Position numbers and translations under genes: made by a program. The notes beneath the pieces are model-generated. The model worked only from the letters and a program-made list of their open reading frames with translations. It made no database searches and was not told where the DNA came from. This document shows positions 52,306-64,000 of a stretch of DNA of 64,000 nt, in pieces (the stretch's first letter is position 1; the number at the start of each line of letters is the position of its first letter). This stretch comes from Raffaelea ambrosiae (lineage: Eukaryota; Ascomycota; Sordariomycetes; Ophiostomatales; Ophiostomataceae): positions 517,276 to 581,275 of the forward strand of contig PCDI01000012.1 of the NCBI GenBank assembly GCA_002778195.1, given 5' to 3'.

Positions 52306-55136
52306 ATGCCACCGGGACTGCACCGAACATGGCGGTGCGCCCGCCCGTCTTCGCCCGTCGTCCGCCTCCATAGTGGCCCAGCGTCGAGGACGACAGCAGC
52401 GAGACCGCCATCCGCCCTGCTCGCCGCGCGGACGATCCGACCGGCTGGCCGCCGCCACGCCGCCGCCGGCCTCGCGTTCCCCTACACGACGACCGCCCTG
52501 CGCCAGAGCAGCAGCACCAGCAGCAGCACCAGCAGCGCCGCCGCCCAGCAGCCCGATGTCGTCTCGTGGGCGACGCTGGAAAGGCGTGACGCGGAGGAGA
52601 GCAGGCGGCAGGCAGCCGCAGCGGCCGCGCAGGCGCAGAGCGACAAGGAAGGGGGCCGCTCTGCCTCGTCTCCCTCGTCTCCGGACAATGTCTCCCCCGG
52701 CGCCGTCCTGATCGACAGCCTCGACCGCGACCCCGTGCGCTACCCGCGCGGCGTCTCCCGCGATGCCTCGGCTCTGTCCGCCCTCGTCGAGCCGGTCGTG
52801 GACTACCCCCACCAGAAGGAGCGCTTCCGCAGCCGCCAGCGGCACCGCGACTCCGTCGTGCGCCAGGCGCGTCTGGAAGCCATCCGGCAGACGCAGCTGC
52901 GGCGGCTGCCGGACTGGCGGGTGATCTTGCAGATGCTGTCCTCCTGCACGCCCGCGCAGTCGGACCCGGCCGCCTCGTCCTCCTCGTCGACACGCCTGTC
53001 GCCGCGGGCGCTCCTCGACCCGTCCGTCACGGCGTCGAACCTCTCGGGCGGCCGCCATCCGCGGGGGCTGGCCTTGTCGACCGCGCCGTCCCCCTTTTCG
53101 TCTTGTGCCCCGGCGCAGTGGCACCGCGACGCCGTCTCGTTTTCGATCCCCCACGGCAGCCCGACCCTCGACGAGCTTTTGCACAGCGTGGACTTTAGCC
53201 TGTGGGCCATCAGCGGCCGTACCGACAGCTTTCTGAAGCTGTACCGTCGCGCTGGCCCCGTAGCAGGCGCAGCCGCACAGGAGGAGGCCGGCAGAGACAG
53301 CGCCGCCGACAAGTCTTGGCTGCTGACCCTCTCGGGCACGGGGCTGGCTGTGGACCGGGCAGCCGAGGAGGTCCAGCGCTATTTCAAGGATGCCGTCGTC
53401 GTCATGGAGAAACCCGACGCAAGTACTGTGGTGCCCCTGGACCGCGACACGCGTGGAAATCTGCGGGATTCATCCGGACGGCCAGCGGACAGGATATCCT
53501 CGTCCTCCTCACCGCCGCCACCAGCAGGAGCTCCGTCTTCTTCCACACCGGGCCCGCTGCCCACACCAAGCAACGAAGTTGCTACACAACCAGAACCAGG
53601 CCCAGAGCCGCAGCAGACGCAGCAGACGCAGCAGACGCACGAGAAGTGGTGGACGGTCTCGACCTCCCACTTTATCAACGACTTGCGCCGACGCAGCGAC
53701 CCCGTGTTCATGCCGTACGTCCTGCAGCACAGCGCCTACGACATCCCGCGGCCGACCGAGTGGACGCCGCACTCGTTTGAGCGCTACGTGGCGGCCCTGA
53801 CCAACGGCCGTCTGCCGCCGCATCTGGCCGGCAAGCTCTACCACAAGGGGCCGCAGCAGCCGCAGCAGTCCTTCACGTCCGACGCGCTCGGCACCACGGT
53901 GCCCACCAACAACACCCAGGTGCCCAACAGCCACGACCGCGCCGTGATCAGCCTCTTGCACAACGTCTTCCACGAAGAGGCCGCCCGGCCGGCCCTCTCC
54001 ACCGCCGCCTTCAACCGCGCGCTCGCGTTCATGTGCCTGCGCGGCGAGACCCACCGGCCCGACTCGCGCGCCCTCTTTGTGCGCATGGAGATGTTTGGCC
54101 TCCCGTTCGACACGGAGTCGTTCAACATCATGCTCGAGTCGCAGGTCAAGATACAGGACCTGCGCAACTTTGGCAACTTTGTCAAGCTGATGGAGGACAA
54201 GGGCCAGGTGCCCGACCGCCAGACCTGGCTGCTGTTTCTGCGCATGTTCCCCAGCGAGCAGGTCAAGCGCCACATCCTGCACGCCATGCACGCGCGGGGC
54301 CTGCTCGACAACGTGGCCGCCGTGCGCCGGGTGGCCGAGCTGATGGCCGTCCACGATGCCGAGAGTGCCGTCCTGGAAGAGGAAGAGGCCCGGGCGCAAT
54401 CGGAGGCTCAGTCGCCGTCCGAGTCGCCGTCCGAGTCGCCGTCCGAGTCGCAGGTGCAGGTGCAGCCAGAGGGCGACTTTGTCGACAGGTTCCTGGCCAA
54501 GCAGGCTGCACGGTACAGCGGCCCGACCTGGCTGACGCGCAACGCGGCGAACAGCGTGCTGGAGATCTGGGGCCGCTACGGGCGCTTCGCCGAGTGCATG
54601 CGGCTGATCGAGTACATGCAGCAGCAGCAGCATCCCGGCATCGGCCTGATCGACACAATCACGTTCAACGTCGTGCTGACCCACTGCAAAGTGCAGTATT
54701 CCCTGCGGCATGCGCTGGACGTGATCGAGATGATGGACCGGTCGCCGCCGTCGGTGATCAAGAAGCCGACGGTCGACGTCCGCGACACAGCCGGAGGGGA
54801 CCGGAGAGGAGGCTATAGAATCCATCGAGGAAACTACATAGGAGGCAATGGAGGAGAAGACGGCAAGGAAGACGGCAAGGAAGACGGCGGAGGAGACCGC
54901 GTCTCTGGCTTGACCATCCATCCGCCCCACCACGTCGTCCGCGGGGCCCCCAAGCCCAGCAGCGTCACGTACCAGCTGCTGTTCGACCTCGCCTGGCACC
55001 GTCGTCTGCCGCACGTGCTGAGCGTTGTGTGGTTCTACGCCTCCGTCACGCAGCTGACAAGTTACTGGATGCGTGTGCGGGCGTCGCAGCTCTTGATGGG
55101 CGGGTTTGATGCCAAACGACGGGGCGCAAACAGCAA

Positions 55137-55204
<68 letters not shown>

Positions 55205-55929
55205 ACAACAACAACAACGCGATCACCAGCAACACCAGCAACACCGACATCACCGGCAACAACAGCATCACCAGCAACAACAACAGCATCGGCAGCAACA
55301 CCAGCAACCGGATGATCAAGTCGATGCCGCCGGCTGCCTTGCCGAGCATGACGGCACCCTTGGCGCGGGTGGTGCGCTGGACGTACAACAACGACACCCC
55401 CCCCTCCTCTGAGGGGTCCTCCAAGCGGACGACGGGCACGCCTTCTCCGTCCTCGTCCCCCACCATCGCCCACATGGGCAACCTGGCCAGCGACGCCATT
55501 GCCAGGGAGTTTGATGGGTGGGAGCCCGTTGAGCCGCTGAGCTATGCTCTGCGCGAGGCCATGAGCCGAGACAATGCGCTGATACAGGCGCGCCACGCCC
55601 AGAGCCAGGCCCAGGCCCGGGCCCAGGGCCCAGGAGACCAGGACCACCGGCATGCGCACCCACAACAACCACAACAACCCATCCGCATCCGCATGCTGCG
55701 CAAACCCAACAAGAGGCATCCGCAGTCGGGACCGTCTCCCCCAGCAGGCGACGTCGAAGAAGAGGACAGCACCCGCACAGGACTCGAGGAGCGCTTCATG
55801 GAAATTCACGTGGACCAGCTGCCCGAACCTAGAGTGTGGCACCAGCCAGAGAGGGAAGCAGCCGCAGCCAGACGAGCAAAGCGGCAACAGGCAGAAGGGG
55901 GAGAAAACAAGCCAACAGGTCAAGCGTGA
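52306..55929 (+). CDS. PPR-type mitochondrial RNA-binding protein
   Basis: Single exon, 1207 aa from the ATG at 52306, whose first residues (MPPGLHRTWRCARP...VRLHSG) look like a mitochondrial presequence: Arg-rich, no acidic residues. The centre shows helical repeat signatures typical of pentatricopeptide proteins: AAFNRALAFMCLRG...DSRALFVRMEMFG, ESFNIMLESQVK, ANSVLEIWGRYGRFAECMRLIEYM, TFNVVLTHCKV. The family includes yeast Cbp1/Ccm1/Aep-type factors acting on mitochondrial transcripts; the target cannot be inferred. Long unlike insertions occur: a Gly/Glu/Asp run near 54790-54900 and an Asn/Ser run of about 60 residues at 55130-55310. PESPSESPSES repeats lie at 54415-54450. The open frame extends 45 codons upstream but has no ATG there. 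Confidence 0.78.
55130..55314 (+). repeat. AAC/AGC triplet repeat encoding an Asn/Ser tract
   Basis: Imperfect AAC and AGC triplets, including eight AAC in a row, inside the PPR gene. The frame is kept throughout, so expansion was in triplets. Confidence 0.85.
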
Positions 55930-57266
55930 AAGCGGGAAAAATAAAAAAAGTTAAGCAAGCAAGCAAGCGGCCATGTGTATACTCGCAAGCACATACGTAC
56001 ACACACACGCGCGCGCACACACATCACATCACATATACATGCACATGTAAGATATATGAACATCCCACATAGAGACGACATACACATTGCATATAGATGA
56101 GGGAAGGAGCGAAATTCGGAAGGAGCAAAGGACGGCCAGATCTACCCTTTGTATTTTTATATACTAAGAAAACAAAACCCCTACATGTAACAACAAGATC
56201 AACAAAAGAAAGCATTGCATTTTCATATGCCTGTATGCTCACACAGCACACTAGAAAGGATATCAAACTCGAGAAAAGGTAGAAAATGGGGTTTCGTTTG
56301 GTCTAATTTTGGAAGATAGCCTGCCTCCCCGACAACAATCGAATCCACGCTCACGCAAGACTGGGAGAGAAAGAGAGATGATAATGCCCCTGCGCCGTTT
56401 GTTCTGCTTTTGTGTCTGCGGTGGTTCCTTCCGTGTATAAGTCTGTTTAGGTCTGTTCTTGCACCCCGTTTGTCCTCCCGCTTCGCCCATCAACCGCTTC
56501 TCTCGTTGGATTCTCGGTCTCCGTGGTTATTTTATTGTCTCACACTAAAGTTTTGTTGTCCCCAATTCTTTTCCTCGTGTTCGTACTCGGCTTTGTACTC
56601 CTCCACGTCTCCAGTTACTGGTCCGGTCAGTGGGCTGTGTCAGTGGATACTTGAAGGCGAGAAGCAGCACGTCACCCCTATGCCGACAGAAACAAAAACC
56701 ACAAATGTAAAGGCTTAAGGTATGTCTTATATGCGACTTGGTATGTGCAAATGGAAAACCGAGAGAAAAAAAAACGAGAAGAAGGCAAAGATGCAGACAC
56801 AGCCGGCTTCGGTGGGTGGGTGGGCGTTGATGAAACCGGAAGAATAAAGATGACTGAGAAGAGGAGGCAGAGGAGTGAGTCAAGAAGAAAAGGCGGGCAG
56901 CAAAGAAGAAGACGGCAGAAGAAACGGCAAATCTGATGAGTCGATATATGATCGCGAAACAATGAAGACCCGAGAAAGCAAAACGAAGAAGAAAACGAAG
57001 AACAAAAGAAGAAGAAAAATGGGATACAGATATGGTGCAAGACCAAAAGCATTTCGTGCCTCTCTCTAGCCATCAACCTCCTCCTCCCCCTCCTTCCCAG
57101 TCAAGCACGACAGGCAAACCAGCCCTTCCGTCCGTTCTCCTAGCACAAAAAAGCTCGTCGTCACACAAAAAAGTAGCAGAACGCGGCAGAAACAAAGAGA
57201 CAGGTTTGTTAAAAAAAAAACAAGCAAGGTCGTGTCATCCGGCATCCCTTCCACGTCTTGTCATGA
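55930..57266. other. 1.3-kb convergent intergenic region
   Basis: 3' sides of the PPR gene (+) and the PP2C gene (-). Purine-rich 56750-57015, (CA/CG)n at 56001-56022. No gene recognised. Confidence 0.45.
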
Positions 57267-59855
57267 TCAGGAATCCTTTGCAGGCGTCGCGGTCTGCTTT
57301 TCAGCCTCTGTCGTCTCGGCGCTAGCCGCTGGCCGGATAGTGGCCTCCGTGGTGGAAGAAGCTGCTGCACTCTTGTCCTCGGCCTCTTTGGCCGGTTCTT
57401 TGATCTCGTCCTTCGCGGCCGACTTGGGCTCCTCATCGTCATCCAGCTCCTCGACAACGCCCTTTTTGAAGCCTCCCTTCTCATCATCGGAAGTGGACGC
57501 CTTGGAGACTTGGCTGTCCAGGTCCTTGTCCTCCCGGTCAAACATCTCTGTGTCGTCAGAGTCCGTCAGAACCTCCGAGCCGTCACCCAAAAATATTATT
57601 CTCCCTCGGTAACCGCCAATGCCAAAGGACTGTGATCTGTGATCGGTCTCGACGTCGTAGCCACTGTCGCTATCGTCAAAGTTGTGGTGCACGCCCGGGC
57701 CACGGAACTCGGCTTCGACAGCACGTCAGAACAAGCGGACAAGAACAAGAGGACATGCGGGGCCTTTTAAAAGGAGACAAGAGAAGACCTACCGTACTCA
57801 GGAGGAGCACAAGGACCGTCGCCGTTGGCGACCCTCCGGGCAATCTCCTCGTACCATTCCTCCTTGGTCCGACCGCGGAGGAGTCCGACCACCATCATGG
57901 TCATGTTATCACAGCCAACACCGCCAGTCTCCGAGTTGGATGCCAGGCAGTTGTCCATCATGTTTTCGCAGATCTTGTCCAAATCCTGCTTGGCGGCAAC
58001 GCCTCGCCGGACGAATTCGACGACAGCCTGCGATGATTGGCAGTCCCAGATACCTAGTGCAGCGGATATAAATCAGTATCATGACCACATCAATGAGCAG
58101 AGTGCTGAATGAGCATAAGAGTGTAGCATACCGTCGCAGGCGATGACAAGGAACTCGTCGTTGTCGCCCAGGTCGTGGACAGTGACGTCGGGGTAAGCTG
58201 TGACAATCTGCTGCTCGGGTGAGAGCTCGGCGCTTTTCTTGAATTCAAAGTCGCCGATGGCACGCGACAGAGCAAGGTTGCCGTTCACTCGACCGAAGTC
58301 GACGAAGCCACCAGCCGCCGTGATCCGCGCTTTCTCGACTGTTACACAAAACACGTCAGAATCTCGTGACACGTAGACAATAGGCATCAGCAGTGGTAAA
58401 CGATTGGGATAGACCTACTGTCGTTCTGCGGCTTGTGGTCAAACGAAAGCGGTTTCGCGCGTCCCTTGACGCCCAACACACTTCTGGAGTCACCGGCATT
58501 GGCCTGCAAGGCGGAGTTTAGGGAATGGTTAGTTTCCGGGAAGCAAAGGCCGATGCAGGCAATGCGGGGGTTTATCAGCCGTGGACTCACGAGGTAGATC
58601 TTGTCGTCTGTGATGATGCCGACACATGCTGTGCAGCCTGAAACTTCCTCTTCGTACCGCGGGTCTGGATGGAACAAAGTTAGCATTTCCAGCATGGAAT
58701 GGAATACTCTGCCACACCCCCCATGGATCCTTTTTCTTTTAGTCTTGACTCCAGCTCTGCTGACTCTGCTGGCCTTCTTCACCCTCCCCTTTCTTCTGTC
58801 TGTGAGAAGCCCGGTCCGAGAAAAGACAAGTTCCTCTCCGTTATCCTCTTCGTGTTCCTTGCCTGCTCTTGTTGTGCTCCTGTCCTCTCGCAGAAACCGC
58901 ACATACCGTTGAGAATGGCGCGGTCGGTAGCAAGGAAGCCATCCTTGAGGGCCTGCTCGTAGTCGCCCTTTTTAAAGGCCTCTTGCTTGGTAATGATGTT
59001 GTGGATGTGCTCTCCAGCATACAACGCTACTTTGTCGCCTCCGTGGCCGTCAAATACACCAAAGAAACTGATTTTAGAGCCATGGCTCTTGGCCTCATCG
59101 GGGAGGTTCTCCAGCAGGTCCAGGACGGTGATGTGAGCGTCCTCCATGCTGATGCGCCAGCCCTGCATGGCCGAAACACCGTACAGAACGCGAGCATCCT
59201 CGCCCTTTTCCGACGCCTGTTCACATTGGCAACACGATTAGTCACAAAGACAGACGGACGTCTCGGGTTGGCGCAGAGATTGGAGAGGGGCAGAAATCGG
59301 AGGAGAATGTCGCCATGCTAGAAGTGGGAGAAGGTGGGAAGGAGGTGGGGACAGAGGATCAACTGTTGCATAGCAGACTCGTGGCAGACTCGTGGCAGAC
59401 TCGTCGGGCTCTCCGCGTGCGCGGCGGACAGGGCGAGGCAGCAAACAGTAGTAGCGGCGTCAGAGCGCCGCATACAAAGTCTTGAGTCAAGTACGGGCCG
59501 GGTTGCAGAGAGAGGGGAACTGTTTTGCATAGGTGACGAGGTGGGGAGACACGAGAGAAACGGAGAGAAAAGACAGAGCGCGCGGGAACTGCCCCGGACT
59601 TTCGCACAAGCGGCATCGCCCGGGGCAAGACAAAGGCAGAGAAGGGCGAACGATGCAGAGCGGGCGTCTCTGGCAGCGCCAGGCGCCGAGGACAAGCAGC
59701 AGCACACGCAGCACAAGCAGCACAAGCAGCACAAGCAGCACACGCGGCACAAGCAGCACACGCGGCACCAGCAGCACACGCAGCACACGCAGCACACGCA
59801 GCACAAATGATTGACGTACCTTGTCGACGATCGGCTCGGAAAGTGTCTGACCCAT
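57267..59855 (-). CDS. PP2C-type protein phosphatase (Ptc2/Ptc3 group)
   Basis: Metal-dependent Ser/Thr phosphatase. In yeast Ptc2/3 switch off HOG MAPK and DNA-damage checkpoint kinases. Seven exons on the minus strand: 59820-59855, 58907-59216, 58591-58664, 58419-58503, 58132-58338, 57793-58053 and 57267-57712; total 472 aa, intact frame. Motifs: MGQTLSEP start (possible N-myristoylation at Gly2), [22 protein letters not shown] (metal-binding Asp), [55 protein letters not shown]. The acidic C-terminal tail is low-complexity. Intron 1 is 603 nt with a 9-bp minisatellite. The last acceptor is AAG (GTCGAAG) after a CTGAC branch, giving the family's [10 protein letters not shown]. The 12-codon first exon is separated by the long intron and is easily missed. 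Confidence 0.93.
59696..59809. repeat. 9-bp minisatellite in PP2C intron 1
   Basis: About 12 units of CAGCACAAG, CAGCACACG or CGGCACAAG in the 5' part of intron 1, close to the donor. Its complement produces Cys-rich shadow frames. Confidence 0.85.
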
Positions 59856-62067
59856 GGCGACGACGCGTGATAAGGAGACGGAGACGGGTGAAAAAAAGAG
59901 GCTGCTGCTGCTGCCACGCGCGGGGTTTTCTCTGGCGGCAAGCGGCGAAAACAAGAGGACCCTGCGGGATTAGAAGGGCGCAGAAACCGGAGGAGACCGT
60001 TCGGAGACCGGGGTCGAGGAGGGAAGCAGGGCGGGCGAGCCGAGCGTCGGGGGCGGTGGGTGGGATGGTGGTGGGCCGGGGTGAGGCGGAGGAAGGGGTG
60101 CGGAATGGGTGAGGGCTGGATAGAGAGAGAGAAGTTGTGGAGTGGTGAATTTTGACGTCCCTTTTTTCGTCGACTATTTTTTTCTATTTTATTTTGGTGG
60201 TCGCTGGAGAGAGGGAGAAGAGATTTTTCTGCGGTTAACAATGACGTTGGGGTTTTGGGTGGCGGCTGCCTAGGCCGGATTGGCTGGGCTGTTAGCAGGG
60301 ACAGATGGCGAGAGCGGGGTTGGGCAAGGCACTGCGCGTGGGTGTGGCCAGAACGGACGAGGCCGGGGGGTTGCCTGGCTGGTCAGTTTGGGGTCGGACA
60401 GAAGGCAGGAGCGCCAGACTGCGGGCAGCAGGGCAAGCCAGGCTAGCAGCGAAAATGGAATGGAACTCACGAGGAGGCACAGAGTCTGTCAGACGACAGG
60501 AGAGCAGCACAAATGGAGGGAAGAGAGCAAAGGAGCGGGCAAAAAAAAAAGGGAAGAAGCAAAAATAGGACCAGAGGCGCTGGCTGTGTGGTGCCCAAAA
60601 CAGACGAGCAGTGAGCGAGGCAGCTGCGTTTTGCAGGCTGGCTATTCTGGGGCGGGTGGGCGCGTCGAGTGCACACGAGGCACGCGAGGTCTGTGGACTG
60701 AGGAAATTGGGACAGTCAGATAGCCGTTTGTTGCAGTTGGGTCGCGGGATGGCTCTGTAGTCGACGTTCGAGGCGGGCTTGCTGAGCCGGTCGAACGTTG
60801 AGCTGGACTAGGGAGCGGGTTTTGTGTGGATTGTCGTCGCACTGGCCTGGGTTGCTACCTTTGTCTCTCCAGCAGCGGTTCCGCGCGCTTGTGTGCTTCT
60901 TGTGTGCTTATCGGTCGAAATGCACTGCCGGTGGCACTCAATCGATGCGAGAAATCTCGTGAGAGTCTCCGACGAGGAATTGTTGGAGACTACAGTTGGC
61001 TGCTGGCTGGTGGCCGCTTTTCTGGGGTCGCGATGGCAGGCAAAAGGTCGTATTAGTGGGATCAGGCTTCGGAGATGTCTGCTCCACCGTGAGCAGGAAG
61101 GAAGGACAGGGCCTGTCGAGTTGGGGGCCAAGCGAGGGTGGAAAATGATGGCGAAAAAAGGCGTAGAAAGTCGGATTCTACAGAAGCACTGCAACGACAA
61201 ATCCGAAAGACAAGTCCGAAAGACACATGGGCGAAAAAGGAAAAAAAAACTCGTTGAGGTCCGATGAGGCAAGAAGGACAGCGACCAAGCAGGAAGGCAC
61301 GGCCAGGCGAGCAGCGCAGGAGGTCGCGTGTGCGTTGGGGTCGAGATAGCCAGATAGCCAGATAGCGCTGGGCGCGGGCATGGAGGGGGAGGGGCGTCTA
61401 GCCAGGGAAAGAGCGACGGGCGTTCGCAGCATAATAGCAGGAACAACAGGAGAAGCGACACAAAACGGGCAGAGCCGAGTCAGCCAAGTAGCGCTACCTG
61501 GGTTGGGCGGCGGGACATGGCCGTGTTTCAGGTACTGTATACTGCGACATCAACCTGGTCCAAGCTTCGAGTTGCAAAGGGAAAGCGCGCGGGGTCTTTT
61601 CCGACCTAGGGCAGCTCAGCTTCGTATGGCAGCCTGGCAGGTCGAAGAAGTTTAGCTACGGGCCATAGTTAGTATCAGAATGAAACAAAAAAGCTTCGCT
61701 TTGTTCCACCTGCACATTTTCCTTCTCCAGTTAAGCCGCACCCTCTCACTCAACGACACCGTCCAACCTCTGGGCGCCAATGACCTTCGCCCGCTGCAGG
61801 TTTAATTACTAGGATGGCCATGCTATTGTATAGCTGCATGTCAGATACGGCTGCATGGCCGGACTGATTCAAGAATCGGGCATGCCACAGCGCAGGTTGC
61901 CGCTGGGCTGACATACTGACTCCAATACGGCGCGCCAGGGGGCCGGAAGGCTCCCCGATAGGGTCATCTCACTGTGGTTTTCTTGGGGATACTGATCGCA
62001 GGGGTGTCTAAGTGATTAATAAGTCCACGGTGTACACTGTGTTCTGCTACTGTAGACATCAAACACA
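59856..62067. other. 2.2-kb gene-free region upstream of the PP2C gene
   Basis: No supportable gene on either strand. 59870-60520 is G-rich on the + strand (CT-rich leader of the PP2C gene on the minus strand). 61340-61365 has a short AGATAGCC repeat. The open frames here are composition-driven. Confidence 0.45.
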
Positions 62068-62470
62068 CGCGCACTCCAGCCACACACTAATTTTATAGCG
62101 TAGCCCACTATAACCTCTTATAACCTCCCTGTAACCTTGCGCACATATTCAGCGTATGCTCAGCAGTGGTACAGGCTGCAGCAGTCTACTATGCTAACTT
62201 GCAGCGGTCTACCTCCTACAACCTCCTCATAACCTTGCGTATATGCTCAGCATATGCTCGAAACACAAAGAAGTGTTTAGCTGCGGAGCACATACTGAGC
62301 ATATACGCAAGGTTGTAAGGAGGTTATAAGAGGCTATGCTGTAGACGGCTGTGACCTGTTTCGCTGAATAGTATATGTGCAGCAACTAACTATATACTGA
62401 GTATATACATAGGGTTAAGCAGGTTATAGCGGGTAGACCGCTGTAAATTAGTGCGTGGCTAGAGTGCGTG
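62068..62470. mobile_element. Foldback / MITE-like element with terminal and nested inverted repeats
   Basis: A 403-bp non-coding element. Its ends pair: 62068-62083 against the complement of 62455-62470 (14 of 16), continuing through ACACACTAATTTTATAG against ACGCACTAATTTACAG and on to CTATAACCT. Inside, a ~48-bp unit (…CCTTGCGTATATGCTCAG…) occurs twice in one direction (near 62110-62160 and 62210-62260) and twice inverted (near 62290-62340 and 62385-62425), so the middle folds into a long hairpin around 62265-62280. No target duplication is obvious and no transposase is present. Confidence 0.65.
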
Positions 62471-62821
62471 GCTGAATGCCTTTGTACTTTTTCACGAAGC
62501 ACAGTATGCCAAGCCAAGGAAATTCGACACCCCCTGCGATGTGTATGCCCAGAAAAACGCTTCGGCGAGTGCTGGATCACGATAATAAACCCCACAGCAG
62601 CGCAACGACGCTGACACAAAGACCGGGCAGAATATATAGCTTGTGTCCACAGCCGTCCAGCTCGAGACAGGGAGCATGTACGGCAGAACTCCCTCCTCCC
62701 TCCACGTCTGCCTGCTCCCGTTTGCCTTTTGCCCTTGCGACTGACGGCCTGCGTGGCCAATTGACCTGCTGAGCTGGCTGCGTTGCTGCTTGCGTTGGCG
62801 TCGTCTACCCCAATTCTCACC
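62471..62821. other. Promoter region of the Zn2Cys6 gene
   Basis: No gene. A TATATA at 62632-62637 lies about 185 bases before the ATG at 62822 and could serve as a TATA element. Confidence 0.4.
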
Positions 62822-64000
62822 ATGCTGCCCGAGGCGTCCCGCGGTGGCGATAACGGCCGCCATCACGACGACGCGACAGACACGACGACGAAGCCCATGG
62901 GCCTTGGTGATGCAGGAGACGCAAGCATGGCCGATGATTCCAGAGACATCAAGAACGAGCCCCCAACAACTGCCGCGACACCGGCACCCGCCGGTCGCAG
63001 AGGCTCCAAGAAAGTGCGCTCGGGTTGCGTGACGTGCAAGTAAGCAACCACCCTCTCTGCCCACAAGCCCGCGCCCTAACGTGACACGTGGGACACATGG
63101 GACCAAGTGCGCCGAATGTGGACATTGTCCGGGCCTGGCACGCTCTAACCCCGTTTTCGCAGGAAGCGCAAAGTCAAATGCGACGAAGCCAAGCCGTTCT
63201 GTCTCCGCTGCACCAAGACCGGCCGCCAATGCGGCGGCTATCTCGACCTGGCCGCACTGGCCGCCAACCGTCGCCGGCGACGGCACATTGTCCCAGCAGG
63301 GTCGGTGGGGCCTGGGGAAGCCGGCGAAGCCGGGGGCGCCGCGCCAGGGAAGTCCCCAGACACGGCGACCGCTGGCCTGGTTTTGTCGTCAAAGCTGGGC
63401 GTGATTTCAGGCTGGACGGCGTCCGACGAGGAGCGGCGAGCCTTTGCCTTCTTCCAGGAGGTCACGGCGCCGAGCCTGGCCGGCGACCTGGACGCGCCCT
63501 TTTGGCGCATTCTCGTGATGCAGGTCTGCCACGCCGAGCGGGCAGTGCGCCATGCCGCCATGGCCGTCGGCGCCCTCCACGAGGCCTTCCTCAAGGCAGA
63601 GCCCATGGGTTTCTCTGCATCCGCGGCGACAACGCTGACGGGCAGTGACAGGGCTCACCAGGCGTTTGCCCTGCAGCAGTACAACACGGCCATCAGCTGT
63701 CTGCTGGAAGAGATGGGCAGCACATCAGGCCCGGACCAGGACGGCGACATCCCCCAGGGCGGGGGCAAAGAAGGAGGTGAAACAGCGAGCAGAAGCCCTG
63801 GCGATAGCAGCAGCAGCAGCAGCAGCAGCAGGGCCAACAGCCGCACCAACAGCACTTGCACCAGAAGCGGCCAGGCAGCCTCGGGCAGCCACGCCCCCTG
63901 GAGACGCCCTGTCGCGCCCCTGATGACGTGCATCCTCTTCGTCTGCATCGAGGTCATGCAGGGCAAGGACAAGGTCGCGCTCATCCACCTCGAGCAGGGC
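62822..64000 (+). CDS. Zn(II)2Cys6 fungal transcription factor (cut by window end)
   Basis: Two exons seen: 62822-63039 and from 63163 open to the window end at 64000 without a stop. The join falls inside the zinc cluster: CVTCKKRKVKCDEAKPFCLRC..TGRQC, with C-x2-C-x6-C-x6-C-x2-C-x6-C spacing, at about residues 70-97. A basic stretch (NRRRRRH) follows. The region after about 140 (DEERRAFAFFQEVTAPSLAG..FWRILVMQVCHAERAVRHAAMAVGALHEAF) is the usual start of the fungal-specific regulatory domain, here broken by a poly-Ser run (63804-63829). It is about 20 kb from the RiPP-like island, so a link is not supported. Target unknown. Confidence 0.85.

Noticed and set aside
53509..55923. 804-codon open frame antisense to the PPR gene
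   Set aside because: Complement of the Asn/Ser and Gln triplet runs gives Val/Ala/Leu runs. No domain, and the + strand has PPR motifs and a presequence.
59318..60241. Cys-rich (CCVCCVCC) open frame near PP2C exon 1
   Set aside because: Produced entirely by the complement of the CAGCACAAG minisatellite in intron 1; not a cysteine-rich effector.
62822..64000. Zn2Cys6 gene as the regulator of the RiPP-like cluster
   Set aside because: It lies more than 20 kb away with many housekeeping genes between; nothing in the sequence links them.

Overview
The window is nuclear DNA from a filamentous ascomycete (Pezizomycotina). The gene content looks like a Sordariomycete, but the genus cannot be fixed from the sequence alone. 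The evidence is: short introns of about 55-120 bases with GT..AG ends and CTAAC or CTGAC branch sites, CT-rich leaders, GC-rich third codon positions in housekeeping genes, long Ser, Gly, Asn and Gln runs, and single-copy eukaryotic orthologues on both strands. All exon joins were placed by eye. Each model was checked for summed reading frame and fit to the family, not by alignment.

Left part (1-30.8 kb): conserved housekeeping genes. In order these are BRO1 (ESCRT), AP-2 sigma, a zinc-knuckle protein, IST1 (ESCRT-III regulator), SPT3 (SAGA, with a 1.1-kb first intron), a PP2A leucine carboxyl methyltransferase, a polytopic membrane protein, a 3.3-kb stretch with no gene, a GPI-type SUN-family wall protein, a CSN12-like PCI protein and SPT6. 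A 287-bp MITE-like element with long terminal inverted repeats and a 9-bp target duplication lies at 12944-13230.

Centre (31.2-40.2 kb): an accessory island, visibly less GC-rich, that I read as a compact, apparently undescribed fungal RiPP (dikaritin / UstYa-type) biosynthetic cluster. It holds four UstYa-like (DUF3328) genes, a membrane acyltransferase, and a tiny two-exon gene for a 60-residue secreted precursor. The precursor has a signal peptide, then two identical copies of an acidic Tyr-led unit (YDGDSEDE), each preceded by a KR Kex2-type site. The precursor and the acyltransferase are divergently transcribed from one 430-bp intergenic region. Two UstYa-like proteins (31206 and 39037) form one subfamily and two (36472 and 37482) another. 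Three keep both HxxHC motifs; the fourth has lost both. One of them needs a GC-AG intron to keep its second motif. An M3 metallo-oligopeptidase gene follows directly (40889-43430) and could be a maturation peptidase or simply the first flanking gene. No tyrosinase, transporter or regulator is seen inside the island.

Right part (44-64 kb): housekeeping genes again: the splicing factor PRP6/PRP1, a small mitochondrial-type membrane protein, a dysferlin-domain (Mug65-like) protein, a large PPR-type protein with Asn/Ser runs, and a PP2C phosphatase of the Ptc2/3 type with a 603-nt minisatellite-bearing first intron. After them comes a gene-poor 3 kb with a 403-bp foldback element, and then a Zn2Cys6 transcription factor cut by the window end.
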